DNA from: Caenorhabditis remanei
Lineage: Eukaryota > Nematoda > Chromadorea > Rhabditida > Rhabditidae
Reading direction: 5' to 3'
Length of the DNA stretch: 64,000 nucleotides
Assembly (NCBI RefSeq): GCF_010183535.1
Contig: NC_071333.1
Span: 2,666,001-2,730,000, forward strand
How positions within the stretch are numbered: position 1 is the first letter of the stretch; each line of letters starts with the position of its first letter. Positions 43,975-55,327 of the stretch are shown one piece after another. Both the position numbers and the translations under genes were made by a program. Under the pieces are notes generated by a model that saw only the letters and a list, made by a program, of their open reading frames with translations, did not search any database and was not told where the DNA came from.

Positions 43975-44130
43975 ACGGTGAGGACTATGGATAGTCATCA
44001 GTTACCTTCATGATGATCTTCTTCCCTTTGTGATTCATGTTTTTCAACTGTATTCGACCTTGTACCGGAATCGAGGTCCCTGTTTTACTATTTTTTCAAA
44101 ATTCTAATTTTCTATTTGATTGTCACTGTC

Positions 44131-44590
44131 ATGGTAAGTACATTTTTCGAATATGGGATTCCGATTGAATTATCCAACAAACACATCACAAATTATACTT
44201 TTTAGAGCGACAGTGACGAGTTCAGTCGACCAAACAAGAAGTAAGAAAGGAAGAGAAAAGTTGTGGAGCATGCGAAAAAGAAGAAGGATGGAGCTTCACA
44301 AATGGTACTGCAGAACTGCCGTGTTATTTTGAATCGTAAGTTCTATTGATGTTTTACGTATACAAAAATCAATGTTCTTTTTGCAGCAACCATCATCCGG
44401 GACTGTCTCCGAGCAGCAAAGCAAGGTTTTGCAAACCGCAAACAATAGCTCGCCAAAAGGAGAAGTTATGGGCATGGCCGACATACCCATTTGTAAAGCC
44501 GTTCCGCACCAAGAAAATGGAGAAAAAAATGAGATCGGCGAACTTGGAGTTTTAATTGTCTTTTTATTTATATTTTTACTACCTTTTTAA
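44131..44590 (+). CDS. small gene of the 35.2/48.2-kb family, exon structure unsure
   Basis: ATG directly at a donor (ATG/GTAAGT, 44131-44133), acceptor TTTTTAG with the next exon from 44216 (SDSDEFSRPNK), donor AA/GTAAGAAAG at ~44250, and acceptor TTTGCAG with a last exon from ~44387 to 44590. Two frames of the last exon are open. One ends in a hydrophobic tail (LGVLIVFLFIFLLPF), like the paralogues; the other gives a basic protein. Splice phases fit the basic frame, not the membrane frame, so the locus may be decaying or an exon is missed. The 3' end (CCTTTTTAAAAGTTGTTATA) is homologous to 49483-49502. Confidence 0.4.
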
Positions 44591-44614
44591 AAGTTGTTAT
44601 AATTGTATATATAT

Positions 44615-44950
44615 ATATATTTTTAATAAATGACAAGAGCCAAACTAGAAGATTATTTCTTATTCTCTTGTTTAGTTAAATAGAGACCAAACCGTCCCCG
44701 TATATTAAATTCGGTTACTTCTCTTCATCAACAGTGAGATAGTGTACGCGAGGCAGCGGTGCCAAATGACCTAACCAAAAACATTGCGAAATCATGTTTC
44801 GAATGTTTTCGAAACAGTTTTTTTGACGACTCACTCTCCTCCGTTCTGAATCGTAAACATAACCATTCGTCATTCAAATTTAGAAAAAAACGAGAGAGAT
44901 GTGAGAAATAGAGAGGGGTGATTGTTTCGGCGCTTTCTGGTACTATCTAG
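44615..44950. repeat. shared 3' flank, copy 2
   Basis: Homologous to 42940-43290 and 49555-49790. Confidence 0.85.
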
Positions 44951-45599
44951 CTTCAAATACATTTTTCAACAAGCAAGTTTCAGAAAAATTCGAATTATGG
45001 TAAAACCCACATGACAATTGAAAATTCATGTTTTTTTGGATTACATGATAATTCATTTTTAGTTTTCTCCAACTGCCAACTCGCATCTGCCCCTACCGTA
45101 ACCCATCCGAGTACTATATCTATTGAGAATTCACCCTACATTCTCAAGCGCATTAACAAAATGAAACGAGAGATAATTGACAGTGAATGGCTGATTTTAT
45201 TGCCATTTGACTCTTCAAATTCACCAAAAAAGAAATTTCATTATCGCTCATAAAAGTCTATGGGAGTGTCGAGTGAACAGGAGAATGGGGAACGGAGAAG
45301 GAAAATGAGAAAATGGAGAGAAGGCGGAGGATTTAGATTAGATTTTAGACGATTTAGATTTTAGACGATTTAGATTTTTTTTTAGATTTTTTAGATTTAG
45401 ATTAGAGGTTGATTTAGATTGAATGGATTTTGGTGGGGACTTCAAATACGTTAGGGATCAGAACATACTATTTCTGTGCACGGATTTTTAAAGCATTTTT
45501 AGCATCCAGGAAAAATCTGGTGCACACCCTTCTACAAACCATTTTTAACTGCACTTGGTGGGGACAAGTATTCTATTCCATTCCATTCCGTCTCTTTCC
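44951..45599. other. no confident gene; simple repeat at 45330-45425
   Basis: A frame at 45080-45230 (SIENSPYILKRINKMKREII) looks mildly coding but lacks splice support. 45330-45425 is a simple repeat of GATTTAGATTTTAGAC words. Confidence 0.4.
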
Positions 45600-46260
45600 A
45601 TGTGTTCCTGCCACCTGTCTCATTATTGTCGTTAGGTGTCTAAATCTATCACAACCTAACTATATCCAGCCGTTTGGAACAGTGCCAATTTTTTGTCCCT
45701 CGTAGCAACTTTCGTTCGCAATTCTCAATTCTATAGTCAAATATTGTGTTTCGCGTTATCAAGCTGATTTTTCTTCTCTGTTGACCACAGCTATCGTTAC
45801 ATGACGTTGATCGATCATTTCACTCTTTATTTTTTGCTGATATAGACTTGTCCTTTTGGTAGAACTAGTCAGATTTTCTTTTCTCAGTAACACCTTCTTC
45901 TTTCGTGAAATCCATCAAAATTTTGGAATAATGGTGGAAATGAATACATCCAAGCAACAACAGACTGCTAGGACACCACCTCCGACTCCTCTCCAACTAG
46001 GCTGGCTGCCAAGTAAACATGGAGGGACCGGGAAGGAAGGAAGAAAAAGGAGAGGGGTGTTTTTTTATAATCTTCTGCATTTTTCTGATCAGATTGAAAT
46101 GGATGTACCTATTTAATGCCAAAATGTACCTAAACCTACAGTACCTTTCTATAATTCAGTTTTTGGCACAGTGCCGAGTGTTCATATTTCAGCCTAACAT
46201 ATTAACTTTTCATTGTTTTCAATTATCAATTCAGCGTGTTTTCTGCAAAAGAATATCTGT
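45600..46260. repeat. segmental duplication, copy 1
   Basis: Diverged copy of 50410-50990. Shared blocks: CTAACTATATCCAGCCGTTT/GGAACAGTGCCAATTT, TAGAACTAGTCAGATTTTCT, a GCAACAACAGACTGCTAGG block, GCCAAGTAAACATGG, CTGATCAGATTGAAATGGAT. Pairs with the copies of the 3' flank to suggest a ~4.8-kb tandem duplication of 44-46 kb and 49-51 kb. Confidence 0.7.
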
Positions 46261-46631
46261 TCAATTTCCTCGCTGGGTTACTGTTTCTAACGATTTTTTA
46301 CAAATCCCCTTTTTTTTACGAATTAAAAAAAAGCACATTCATTCGCTGTCTCATGAAGTCATCAACTCATATTTTAAGAACTGGGCGGAGCCAATATTCT
46401 TCTTTTTCCATGACTCCATGTCCTTCCCAACTAGACCTTAATAATTCCTTTGCAACCAGTGCATTCGTTGCCATTTCTACGCAACAACAGGCAACTAGGA
46501 TGCCCCCTTTGACTTGGCATGCGGCCAAGTACACATTGAGACTGAAAGGAGGAGAAAGAGGGAGGAGAAGGAAGGACAGAAATCTGCCTTCTGTGGTGTC
46601 CTTACATCTATCTGAGATTTTGGTATCAAAT

Positions 46632-47087
46632 ACAGTACCGCTCAAAAGTGTAAGTTTCGCCTTTTTCAGTTGAAAATGCCCAACTTTAAGAGTGTGTCAT
46701 AGTGAAACTAACTGTCTTACAAAATAACTTTTTATAGGAACAACAGACCAAGAGTATAGCTTCATTTTTGTAGCTGACAACTTTTCTGTACGGACACTCC
46801 CTAGAGAGTTATGGTCATTTTAAGACGACAGCTCAAAAATTACACTATTTTGCATGTAAACTGGTCAATTTGAGGGAGAAAGTACTTTGTCGATATGTAA
46901 CTTTCTAGGAAGTGTTCATACAAAAAAGTTGTCAACTACAAAAATGAAGCTCTACTCTTGGTCTCTTCGATCTCATAAAAAGTTATTTTGTAAGACAGTT
47001 AATTTTACCTTGATACACTCTCAAAGTTGGGCATTTTCAACTGAAAAAGGCAAAACTTAATACACTTTTGAGCGGTACTGTATTTGA
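46632..47087. mobile_element. ~456-bp fold-back element, TACAGTACC family
   Basis: TACAGTACCGCTCAAAAGTG and its mirror at the right end are separated by long arms containing AATGCCCAACTTT; the centre shares GACGACAGCTCAAAAATTAC with 35903-36359. Confidence 0.88.
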
Positions 47088-48025
47088 TACCAAAATCTAC
47101 TGTAGCTTGCTAGAAAAAATTGACCAGGTGTCAATTTTGTGTGACTAGGGTAGTTTGAAAAGTTTCTGCTGTGTATCTGATTCTCTGCGTTTTTTTCCAG
47201 AATCTTGAAACAAATAATCTTACTTCTCGCAAGTCAAATGTTTTTTGAAAAAAAGGGGGGAAGAGGTTTAAAAATACCAATTTATTCCACCTTTAAAGCT
47301 TTCAACATGATGCTTCATTATTTCTATACTCAAATCGCGTTTTCTTTTTTTAAATTTGCTTTATTTTTGTTATTCTTGTATTGACCCCCATTGAATTTGC
47401 TCTTTTTTTCTATTATCTAACGCCCCTGCATCCTCATACTCCACCATTTTCTTTAGAGATGAAGCAGCGTTCCTGTTCCATGTTATACCATTATAACAGG
47501 GGACAGGAATGCTACAGATGCAACTCCTGTCAAGGACTGAATCTGGGTCTCCAGATCAGTCCTTGCTCTCTCACCCAACACCCACATACGTTTCCCTCGC
47601 TCTGCCTGAGACTGTGTGGCCCCGCCCCTACAGAGAGAGCCTCCTACCATTCCGTCCGTCCTTTTTTTTTTACATACACGACCCTTGATTCTCCTTCTTT
47701 CATACACATACATGAGCCACTCATGTATTTTGGATTTTTCTGTTTTTCTCTCACTGCATGTCCTTCGGTTTTCCTGCTTCTACTCTTACAAAACCAAATA
47801 ACATCGGCGGGTTCAACTGGCCAGACAAGAAGCGAGCGCGACGGTATGGGTTATAGTGACTAGACGTTCAGTCGTCACGTGAGAGAGATGGAGAGAGACA
47901 GAGAGAATCAGAGACGTCCTTGATATTTGTACATTGTAATACTCGTCGTTTTTGTGCTTCTTTTGAATTCTTTTTAGACATGTGATCACTGCTTTTCTAA
48001 TTTTATAAGAGAGAGAGAAAGAGTT

Positions 48026-48096
<71 letters not shown>

Positions 48097-48228
48097 AAAC
48101 ACACGGGCGAATATCTGTTCTATTTCACCCATACTCTTAATTTAGTTGTTACAATTTCTCATTTTATTTCTTATCTTGTTTACGAATTTCCGCTTAAAGT
48201 TGTAGCAACTAAAAACAATGTTTTCACA
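47088..48228. other. no confident gene; GA microsatellite
   Basis: A 134-codon frame from 47461 to 47863 (MKQRSCSMLYHYNRG) follows an acceptor-like TTTAG but its later part is pyrimidine-rich and unconvincing. 48008-48092 is a GA dinucleotide repeat. Confidence 0.45.
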
Positions 48229-48234
48229 GAGACG

Positions 48235-49352
48235 ATGCATCACGCTGCTGCTCCATTCACCTCGGATTGCCCGATCCCCGTGCATTATTATGCCAATGAA
48301 CTCAATCGATTCGTTCAAGAGATAGGTAAGTCAATTCGTCATTACTTTTCAGTTTTTGAAAACAACGAGAGTTACATTTTTGATCTTCTTCGTACACATA
48401 TATTTCATTTTTCAGTCCCAGATGCCACCCAGGAACAAATGAAAACAATCGAATCGATTGCAATTAATGTAAAGGCGAGTCATGAGTGTAAGTTATCCAA
48501 ATGTAGATTTCTTGACTAAATTTCTGAATTTCAGATTCTCAACAGAAGTTGAGTTCCCAAATCAACGAATTCGAGGAAAAAATGAAACAAAAAGAGATTG
48601 AAAATGAGGAGCTGAAAGGTAAGTTCAGATTGTTCATTCGAAAAGATGAATGTTCTAATTTTCACGTATATTTCAGCAAAACTAATTCGTCTAGAAAAAA
48701 AATTCGAGCACATGAAAATGGAAAAGGATCTTTACGAGTACAATGCGGTTTGTAATGATCAATATGAGAATTACATAACCCAATTGAAAAGTGAGTTACT
48801 TCCAATGTAAGATAATATTTGAAATTAAAATATTTCAGAGGACTTCAAAGAGCAAATGGAGAGGGAGAGGGACAACTTCCTACGTACGTGCTCCAATGCG
48901 TCTGAAAAAATCAACGAGCTGGAAAGTAAGAAAGATTCCAAAATCTATCAAACACACATAAAAAATTTTCAGACCAAGTGGCTCAACTCAGAATCAATCA
49001 GTGCGCGGTGAACAACATTGATCTGTTGAATGGTTAGTTTTTGGAGAAGTCGAAGTTAGCTTTTGGTTTCCACATCTTTTTTTCTCAGATTCGCCTTATC
49101 AATTATCATTTCCAGAACGCCGTGATGTCTCCGCCCATCAACGTCCGTTGTTCGTGATGCACCCCGATCATCACTCGTCGATTCTCGGTAAGGCAAACCT
49201 AGTGTGAGATTTAAACTTGAAATTCATATTTTTCAGTTATTGTCGACACCAATGAAACCGTCACTCCCTGCCATGCCATTGACACCATCGCCACCACCGA
49301 CACCATCGTCACCATTTCCACCACCAACTGTGGTCCCTTCATTGAAGAATAG
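48235..49352 (+). CDS. coiled-coil protein, 8 exons, ~231 aa
   Basis: Exons 48235-48325, 48416-48487, 48535-48618, 48677-48790, 48839-48925, 48973-49032, 49116-49187 and 49237-49352. All seven introns are phase 1, so every internal exon is a multiple of three and could be skipped or duplicated without a frame change. TTTTCACAG just before the ATG (48221-48229) may be a trans-splice acceptor. The middle (~54-170) is rich in Glu/Lys/Gln and looks coiled-coil (KLSSQINEFEEKMKQKEI). Exon 8 is Thr-rich (TVTPCHAIDTIATTDTIVT) and ends at TAG. The same frame stays open to 49610 and encodes SEALIALL and a hydrophobic stretch matching the tail of the 35.2-kb protein, so the TAG may be a recent truncation. 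Exons 7-8 are paralogous to the 35.2-kb gene. Function unknown. Confidence 0.75.
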
Positions 49353-49610
49353 ACGGGCTCTGAAGCTCTCATTGCTCTCCTCGCCGACATCATAATGGAT
49401 CTCCTCATTCTTATACTCTTCATCATTTATATTGGTTCTACCTCACCTCCTCTTATTATATTCTCTTCTCCTATTTTTACTACTTTTTTAAAAGTTGTTA
49501 TATTTGTATGTTTTCTTTTTTTCTCGATAAATAACGATAGTCAAATTTTAAGATTTACGAAAAATGACCTTACGAAAAACATTGCGAAAACATGTTTCGA
49601 ATGTTTTTGA
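49353..49610 (+). pseudogene. in-frame membrane-tail extension beyond the stop codon
   Basis: Continues the frame of the coiled-coil gene after its TAG for 85 codons before TGA or TAA. It starts TGSEALIALLADI, homologous to SSEALIALFVCM in the 35.2-kb protein, and includes LLILILFIIYIG. It is probably former coding sequence. Confidence 0.55.
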
Positions 49611-49790
49611 ACAAGTTTTTCTGACGACGAAAGGTTACTGTTCTCCGTTCTGAATCATCAACCTGATTATTTGTCCTTTAAATTCAATTCAAAAAAAACG
49701 AGAAGGAGAGAGAAAGATTGCAAAACAGAGAGGGGCGGTTGGTACGGTGCTGCCTCGATAGAGCGCGCCGTCTGGCGTCAGAGAAACTCT
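49555..49790. repeat. shared 3' flank, copy 3
   Basis: Diverged copy of 42940-43290/44615-44950 with GTTTCGAATGTTTTTGAA and TTCTCCGTTCTGAATCAT. Confidence 0.8.
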
Positions 49791-50409
49791 ACCTCTTGTG
49801 CACACTACCTCGTTTCGAACTTAATTTCCAGTCAATATCAGAAAAAAAAAATATTTCGAATAATTAGAGATTTTCAAAATTTCCGGTTGCGAGTCGTCCA
49901 TTTTCGAAGTGTCCGGTTGCGAAATGACCGGTTTCAAAACACACCGAGTACTGTTTGATTTATCGGGAAATAATCTAAACTCCGTGTCCCGATACCATCA
50001 ATTTTCGAGAAAAGTATCGAGACAGTCTCGATACTTTTGTGGTCAAAAAAGTCTCGATACTTTCTCGAGAAATGTCTCGTTCAATTTTTCGGGGAATTTT
50101 TCCAAGCGATCTCGAAACCATACACTTATCACTATCAAGGTTTAAAGTAAACTCTGCAGACTGAATATTTTCTAACAAATATCATTTTCAGATCACGCCT
50201 TAATCAGCGGATGGCACAGATGTTTTCATGGTACCAAAGAACTTATCCGATTCTCGAAAATGGGAGTTAGTCCCTTTCAATAACCACCAATTGGAATAAA
50301 AATCTATTCCGCCAATTCCATATCTTCTCAGGAGCGCTTTATTCCCAAATCTACCAAATTTTTGCTAGCCATGTTCAACTATACACTGTTGGTGAGAGCG
50401 AGTATCCAT
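49791..50409. other. no gene seen; short inverted words
   Basis: Contains repeated TCTCGATACTTT/AAGTATCGAGAC words (50005-50070) and ATTTTCGAAGTGTCCGGTTG-like words resembling the outer repeats of the palindrome at 15.9 kb. Confidence 0.5.
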
Positions 50410-50990
50410 ATTCACCCTCTCTCATCATAGTCGTTGGGTGCCTACACCTATCACATCCTACTTATATCCAGCCGTTTGGCACTGTGCCAATTTCTTGTCC
50501 CCTTGTCGTATACTCCGAATTCACTTCGAATTCCCTTCTCTTCATTCCATACGATGTTTTTTTTTGTTAGAACTAATCAAATTTTTTGTTAGAACTAATC
50601 GAATTTTATTTTTTCTTTAACACTTTTTTCTTTCCTAAAATTCCTCAAAATATTACGGTGAAAACTGACAACCAGGTTGTCCCTTTCGACTTGGCATGCT
50701 GCCAAGTACACATTGAGAGCGGAGGGACAGGAAAGTATGAGAGAAAGAAGGAGGAAGGTGAGGGATCTTTCTTCTAAGACCTTCCTGCATCTTTCTGATC
50801 GAATTGAAATGGATCGTATCTATTTAATATCAAAATTTACCCTTACTACAGTATCTTCCTATAACTCAATTTTTTTGGCACGAAGCCAAATAGTCATATT
50901 TCCGCCTAAAATTTTTAATTTTTATCGTTTTCACCCCGTTTTTGGTTATTAATTCAATGAGATTTTTGCACAAAAATCCGCTCAATTTCA
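50410..50990. repeat. segmental duplication, copy 2
   Basis: Partner of 45600-46260; see there. A further GACTTGGCATGCTGCCAAGT block recurs at 46515, 50688, 51340 and 53176. Confidence 0.7.
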
Positions 50991-51561
50991 CTCATTGGCT
51001 TACTGTTTTTTTTCAATAATGTTGAAGTGGGCGCGGAGCCTGTGCCCCATCTGTTATCACGTTGTCTAATCTTTTTCCACTAATTCAGGATAAATGCCAT
51101 TAAGATTGTTTATTTATTCCATTTTTTCCAACCAGTAACCGACGGCTATGATGCTAGTTGCATTTTCTACCAAATTCTCTCAAAATCAATTTTTAGTCTC
51201 CTGCCGAGGTTTTTTTCATTCATATATTATATTTTAAGCACGAAGGCTGAATATTTTTCTATCCGTTCCTGATAAATTCCACTTCTGTCAGGACATTTCT
51301 TCCTATGCATTCAAGCAACAACAGACAACTAGGGAGTCTCCTCCGACTTGGCATGCTGCCAAGTAAACATGGAATTTGGAAGGAGAGAGAGAGAAAGAGA
51401 AAGGAGGAGGGAGGAACAGGATTTTCCTATAAAACGCTATGTAAGACTCGACCATCGTCATTGTACATAGGGGCCTAGAGTTTGTAAAGACGTTAGGGCC
51501 TACATTTCTTTACAAACATGTACTTCAGTAACCCATTGATAGCTCCCAGCTCGCCGGTACA
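50991..51561. other. no gene seen; repeat words
   Basis: Contains the AAGCAACAACAGACAACTAG block (51308) and GACTTGGCATGCTGCCAAGT (51340), shared with four other places between 45.9 and 53.2 kb, plus a hairpin of TTTGTAAAGACGTTAGGG/CATTTCTTTACAAA near 51480. Confidence 0.5.
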
Positions 51562-51858
51562 GTACATACTTGCAAAATATCGGCTCGGCCCGGAGTCAAA
51601 AAATGAGCACAATTTTTTCAGAAAATTTTTCGAAATTTTTTGAAATTTTCATCAAAAATAGTCAGAAATCCTATGTACACTTGAGTTTTATCGATATATA
51701 AAAACATAGTCAAAAATTCGACTTTTTTGCAAAAAAATCAAAAAAAATTTCAACAAAGTTCAAATTTTCAAATTTTTGTACTGTGACCCGGGCCGACCGG
51801 GCCGGGCCGGTGAAAATTCGCAAATCGGTCCGGCCCGGCCCGGCCCGTTGCAAGTATG
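51562..51858. mobile_element. ~297-bp element with GGCCGGGCC and CATACTTGCAA ends
   Basis: ACATACTTGCAA ... CGGCTCGGCCCGG on the left is mirrored by CCGGCCCGGCCCG ... TTGCAAGTATGG on the right. It is the fullest member in the window of the GGCCGGGCC-tipped family. Confidence 0.8.
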
Positions 51859-52274
51859 GTACAGTAGGTAGGTGCCCAAATGTGAGCTGAAATTTGCTGA
51901 AATTTTTACGATGTTTCATAAATGTTAAATTAATTTTTTTTCACAAAGTTTCAAGACATGATTCAAAAAATATTGAGACAAACAAAGGGTGTCAGTACAA
52001 AAATTAGTCAGGAAAGACATTAGGGATGGCTCGTACAAAATAGTTGTGGGACAATCAGAGATAACGTAAAATCCTCTTAAAGATTGTACATAATTTTCAA
52101 CTGAAAAAATACAACTTGGATATCTTACAGGCTACTTTCGTGTTCGGAAAATAAATAAATGATGTTTGGTACTCAAAAGTCCAGGAAAGTTATTTAGAAA
52201 GCGCCGAGAAGTCCAAAACTTCGATATTTTCGAGCACCTTTTTCTTAGAGATTTGATACGGTAGTAATTGCGTC
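51859..52274. other. no gene seen
   Basis: AT-rich spacer; nothing recognised. Confidence 0.4.
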
Positions 52275-52586
52275 ATGGGGGGTCAGTTGAATCGGAAACA
52301 AGTATCTTCGTTGTCCCCGAACTCATCATTACGTCATCGAATGAGTGACGCAACAGTCACTTTCGGGGAGCACCTGCACGTGTGGATGTCTCGTTTAGAA
52401 AATTGTTGCGCAACACATTTAGGAAGGATAGCCTACGCACACGACGCAGAACTTAGAGAGCTGGTTGACTCCCGTGCTGAAGCGACTAATAGGAGAGGAA
52501 ATGTTAGTAGCCTTTTAAGACTGAAGGGGAAGGAAGTAGAGGGATCTGCCTTCTATGTTTTCAATCCATATTTCTGTTCAAATTGA
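52275..52586 (+). CDS. uncertain single-exon reading frame, 103 aa
   Basis: Opens MGGQLNRKQVSSLSPNSS and has a relatively coding-like middle (SDATVTFGEHLHVWMSRL; AYAHDAELRELVDSRAE). The last ~20 codons lie in a dispersed repeat (TCTGCCTTCTATG) found at 46580 and 53255, and no splice sites or family support were found. Could be chance. Confidence 0.2.
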   Translation: MGGQLNRKQVSSLSPNSSLRHRMSDATVTFGEHLHVWMSRLENCCATHLGRIAYAHDAELRELVDSRAEATNRRGNVSSLLRLKGKEVEGSAFYVFNPYFCSN

Positions 52587-53562
52587 AATGAATATCTATT
52601 TTGTGATCTCCATGTTTCATCGGAGCTATTAACAGAAGTACTCATGAGGGCGTAGAGATTTGAACGGAAATGAAGAGAAACAGGAATTTAATTACGTTGC
52701 CTTTTGCTATCAACTCCTTGTGTATTTTATCAGAAGTGGCCTTGTTGGCATGGTGCCAGAAATTTTTTTCTGAAATTTCCGGCATTTTTCCCAGGAACTG
52801 TTTAGAAAATTGATGAATTTTTATTGGAACTTTCGGAAATTTTTCATTTCTGAATTTTTACGAAATCGATAGAAATTATTGCAAAGCCCACGTGAACGGT
52901 GCCAGAACGCACCTGTGTCAAAGTTTACGGAATTTTCAGTTTTTTCTGCATATTCATAGATTTTGACTATGAAAAATTTGAAAAACCGAGTTACCGAAAT
53001 TTGCGGAATTTCGGAAAAGAGTAATTCCCAATTTTTCCAAGTTTCGAAATTTCTGAAATGTTTAGTTCCGCACATCCCTGATGCCAACTCATTTTCTACC
53101 TGTTCCTGATAAATTCCATTTCGGTCATTACATTCCTTCCTATGCACCCAAGCAACAACAGACAACTAGGGACTTCGACTTGGCATGCTGCCAGGTACAC
53201 ATTGAGAGAGAAAGAACTAAGAAGGACGAAGGAGAGAGGAAAAAGAAAAAGAGGGACTCGCCTTCCATGGTCTCCTTGTGCACCTTTCAGATTACCAAAT
53301 GGTGATTGCTTTTTGAAGTTATGTGAAATCTCAAGTTTGAATCATTTACCGCTGAGAAAAAGGTATCGTCGATAGGATACAGAAACATCAAAAAGCTCAA
53401 GGATCACTGAGCAGATAAAAAGGTGACTGATTATTTTTTCTCAGAAAATTTGATGAAAACCTATGAAAAATAAAGAATGAACCAATAATCAGTACCCATA
53501 ATCTTTCCCTTTCTGCAGGTTATTGATCGGTGGCCAGTTCTCTGCTTTCTCTTTCTTCCGAA
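52587..53562. mobile_element. CGGAAATTT element (52765-53085) and repeat block (53140-53290)
   Basis: 52765-53085 contains TTTTGACTATGAAAAATTTG and the end TTAGTTCCGCACATCCCTG, the third copy of the family at 38095 and 41245. 53140-53290 is a copy of the GCAACAACAGACAACTAGGG/GACTTGGCATGCTGCC repeat. No gene. Confidence 0.6.
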
Positions 53563-54233
53563 ATGCTATCTTCCTCCTCATTCCCTCTGTTCGCTCTTTC
53601 ACATCTCATGCAAGGATTATGCTACAAGCAAATGGAGGTGTTTGATCTGTAAGTTGTCCATTTCTTCTTCAAGACTACCATAAACTCTAAACTTTTTGAA
53701 ATTTTTCTCAACTTTTCTATTTTCAGTATCTCCTGGACTCTCGGAAACAAGATTGCCGCTGAAACTGTCTGTCTCCACAAGTATTCTACACCTGATCTCC
53801 ATGTCACAATCTCCTGGGAAAGTGGCCGATTCAATTCTCAAGTCTACGATGTCAATGAGAATGAAAAAGTTGCTGGAAAATGGAATATTTAATGAAAAAA
53901 TAACAAACGTCCAAGAAATATGAGGCACATTGGAGCGGATTCAGTTGTGATCCAGTGAGTTTGATGCATGTTCAGAAATTTTTTGGAATTTTTGTCTAAC
54001 ATTAAAATTCAACTAATTCAATATATTTTTGCGGCTCTTATCCGTCCTCCTGCATCACGGACATCCACTACTCCAATCTAATCTCCACAACAACTGCAAT
54101 GATGGACCACTTCCAGAAGATCTACCGAAATGTCAACTACAGTATTCGATTTGAAGACGTCGACTTGGGAGAACATGCCCTGTACAATAGGAAATATTTA
54201 TTACAAGCTTCTAAAATCGAGTTGATTGATTAA
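53563..54233 (+). pseudogene. broken F-box gene (F-box/FBA2-like)
   Basis: Exon 1 53563-53648 and exon 2 53727-53892 join in frame: FPLFALSHLMQGLCYKQ and MEVFDLISW, then a strand-rich region with HVTISWESGRFNSQVYD. This fits the N-terminal F-box and following region of nematode F-box B proteins (L-P-x-L-x-L ... M-x-x-x-D-L-I). The frame stops at TAA 53890. Further coding-like sequence follows: MRHIGADSVVIQ/GTGAGT, and after a missing acceptor a 60-codon open stretch (MMDHFQKIYRNVNYSIRFED) ending TAA at ~54231. In an intact gene the product would be an SCF ubiquitin-ligase adaptor. The early stop and lost acceptor argue for a pseudogene. Confidence 0.6.
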
Positions 54234-55327
54234 AATATTTATGAAAATCATGTTCAAGAGTTCCAGTCGATGCTCCGGTCACATTAATAGTTATCAATTG
54301 AGAGAGGATCCGTGGAGTTGGAGAACTGTCCGAAAATAAGGAAGATTTGGAGGCACTCATTTTCAGAGAGAATTGAGTCATTCAATTCGTTGTTTGGCCA
54401 TGAGCTCTCAAGATTTTCTGTTTTTTGTTGTTATTATTATTGTAATTGTTTCTAATAGTTTGTAATTTTAATAATCTGTAACATTCTGAAGTTTCAAATC
54501 TAATAAACAAAAATCCAAACTGTTAAATTAAAGATCATTAAAAGAACTATCAGAAAATGACGAAATTCTGATTTTCAGTGTTTTATTCGAGAAGCCTATC
54601 TGTTTTTTGTTTTTTCTATTTCCAAAGTATTAGTTGAAGTTCAAAAATTCATATTCTCTTGTTTTTTATTTGTATTTTCAGTGAATACAACGGACAAAGT
54701 CCAAATTTCTGACTTTTGAAATTTCCACCAATTCTTAGACCTGCAATTTTGGCGTAAAATTGCACGAGAAATGCTTCAGTAATGTTGCTTGCGCACGCTG
54801 AGAGACCCGACCTACTGCAGCGCTCATTTTAACGTCTCTCCATTATTTTCTCCTTATTGTGCCATTTCTCTTTTTGCCTTTTACCATTTTGCCTGCTGCC
54901 TTGATTTTTCTCACCCACTGCCCTCATTGCCTTTGCGAACGCGCTCTATTTGATCCATTCAAACGTGGGGGTTTTTAACAAGAGTTGTTTTTGTTGACAT
55001 CGTTGGATAGATATATATGGAATCAGAAAAAATGACCTTTTTAAAATTTATTTGAGTATTTTGATCAGGGCGCTCAACAAAAGATAAAATCGATGAAAAA
55101 CAGTTTTTTCCACCGGTGGAAATCGTTTATACCCCCGGTTAAACTTCAACGGTTTTTCACAAACAAAAACCGAAAAGAAACCAAAGAAAATTGGTAAAAA
55201 AATGATTTTCTTTGGTTGTGTTTTGAAAAAAACCGATTTTGTACGGTTTTCACCGGTTAAAAATTAGTGATTCTTCAACTTTCACTTGTTCTCACATCGT
55301 AACCTTACAATAATCCTTCTTTCAGAA
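54234..55327. other. no gene; AT-rich spacer with CACCGG words
   Basis: Poly-A/T-rich, with inverted ACCGGT/AACCGG-type words between 55110 and 55260 that look like a small fold-back. The MYND/SET gene starts at 55328. Confidence 0.45.

Noticed and set aside
47461..47863. 134-codon frame with CYRCNSC as a zinc protein
   Set aside because: Only two Cys pairs by chance, a pyrimidine-rich second half, and no splice or family support.
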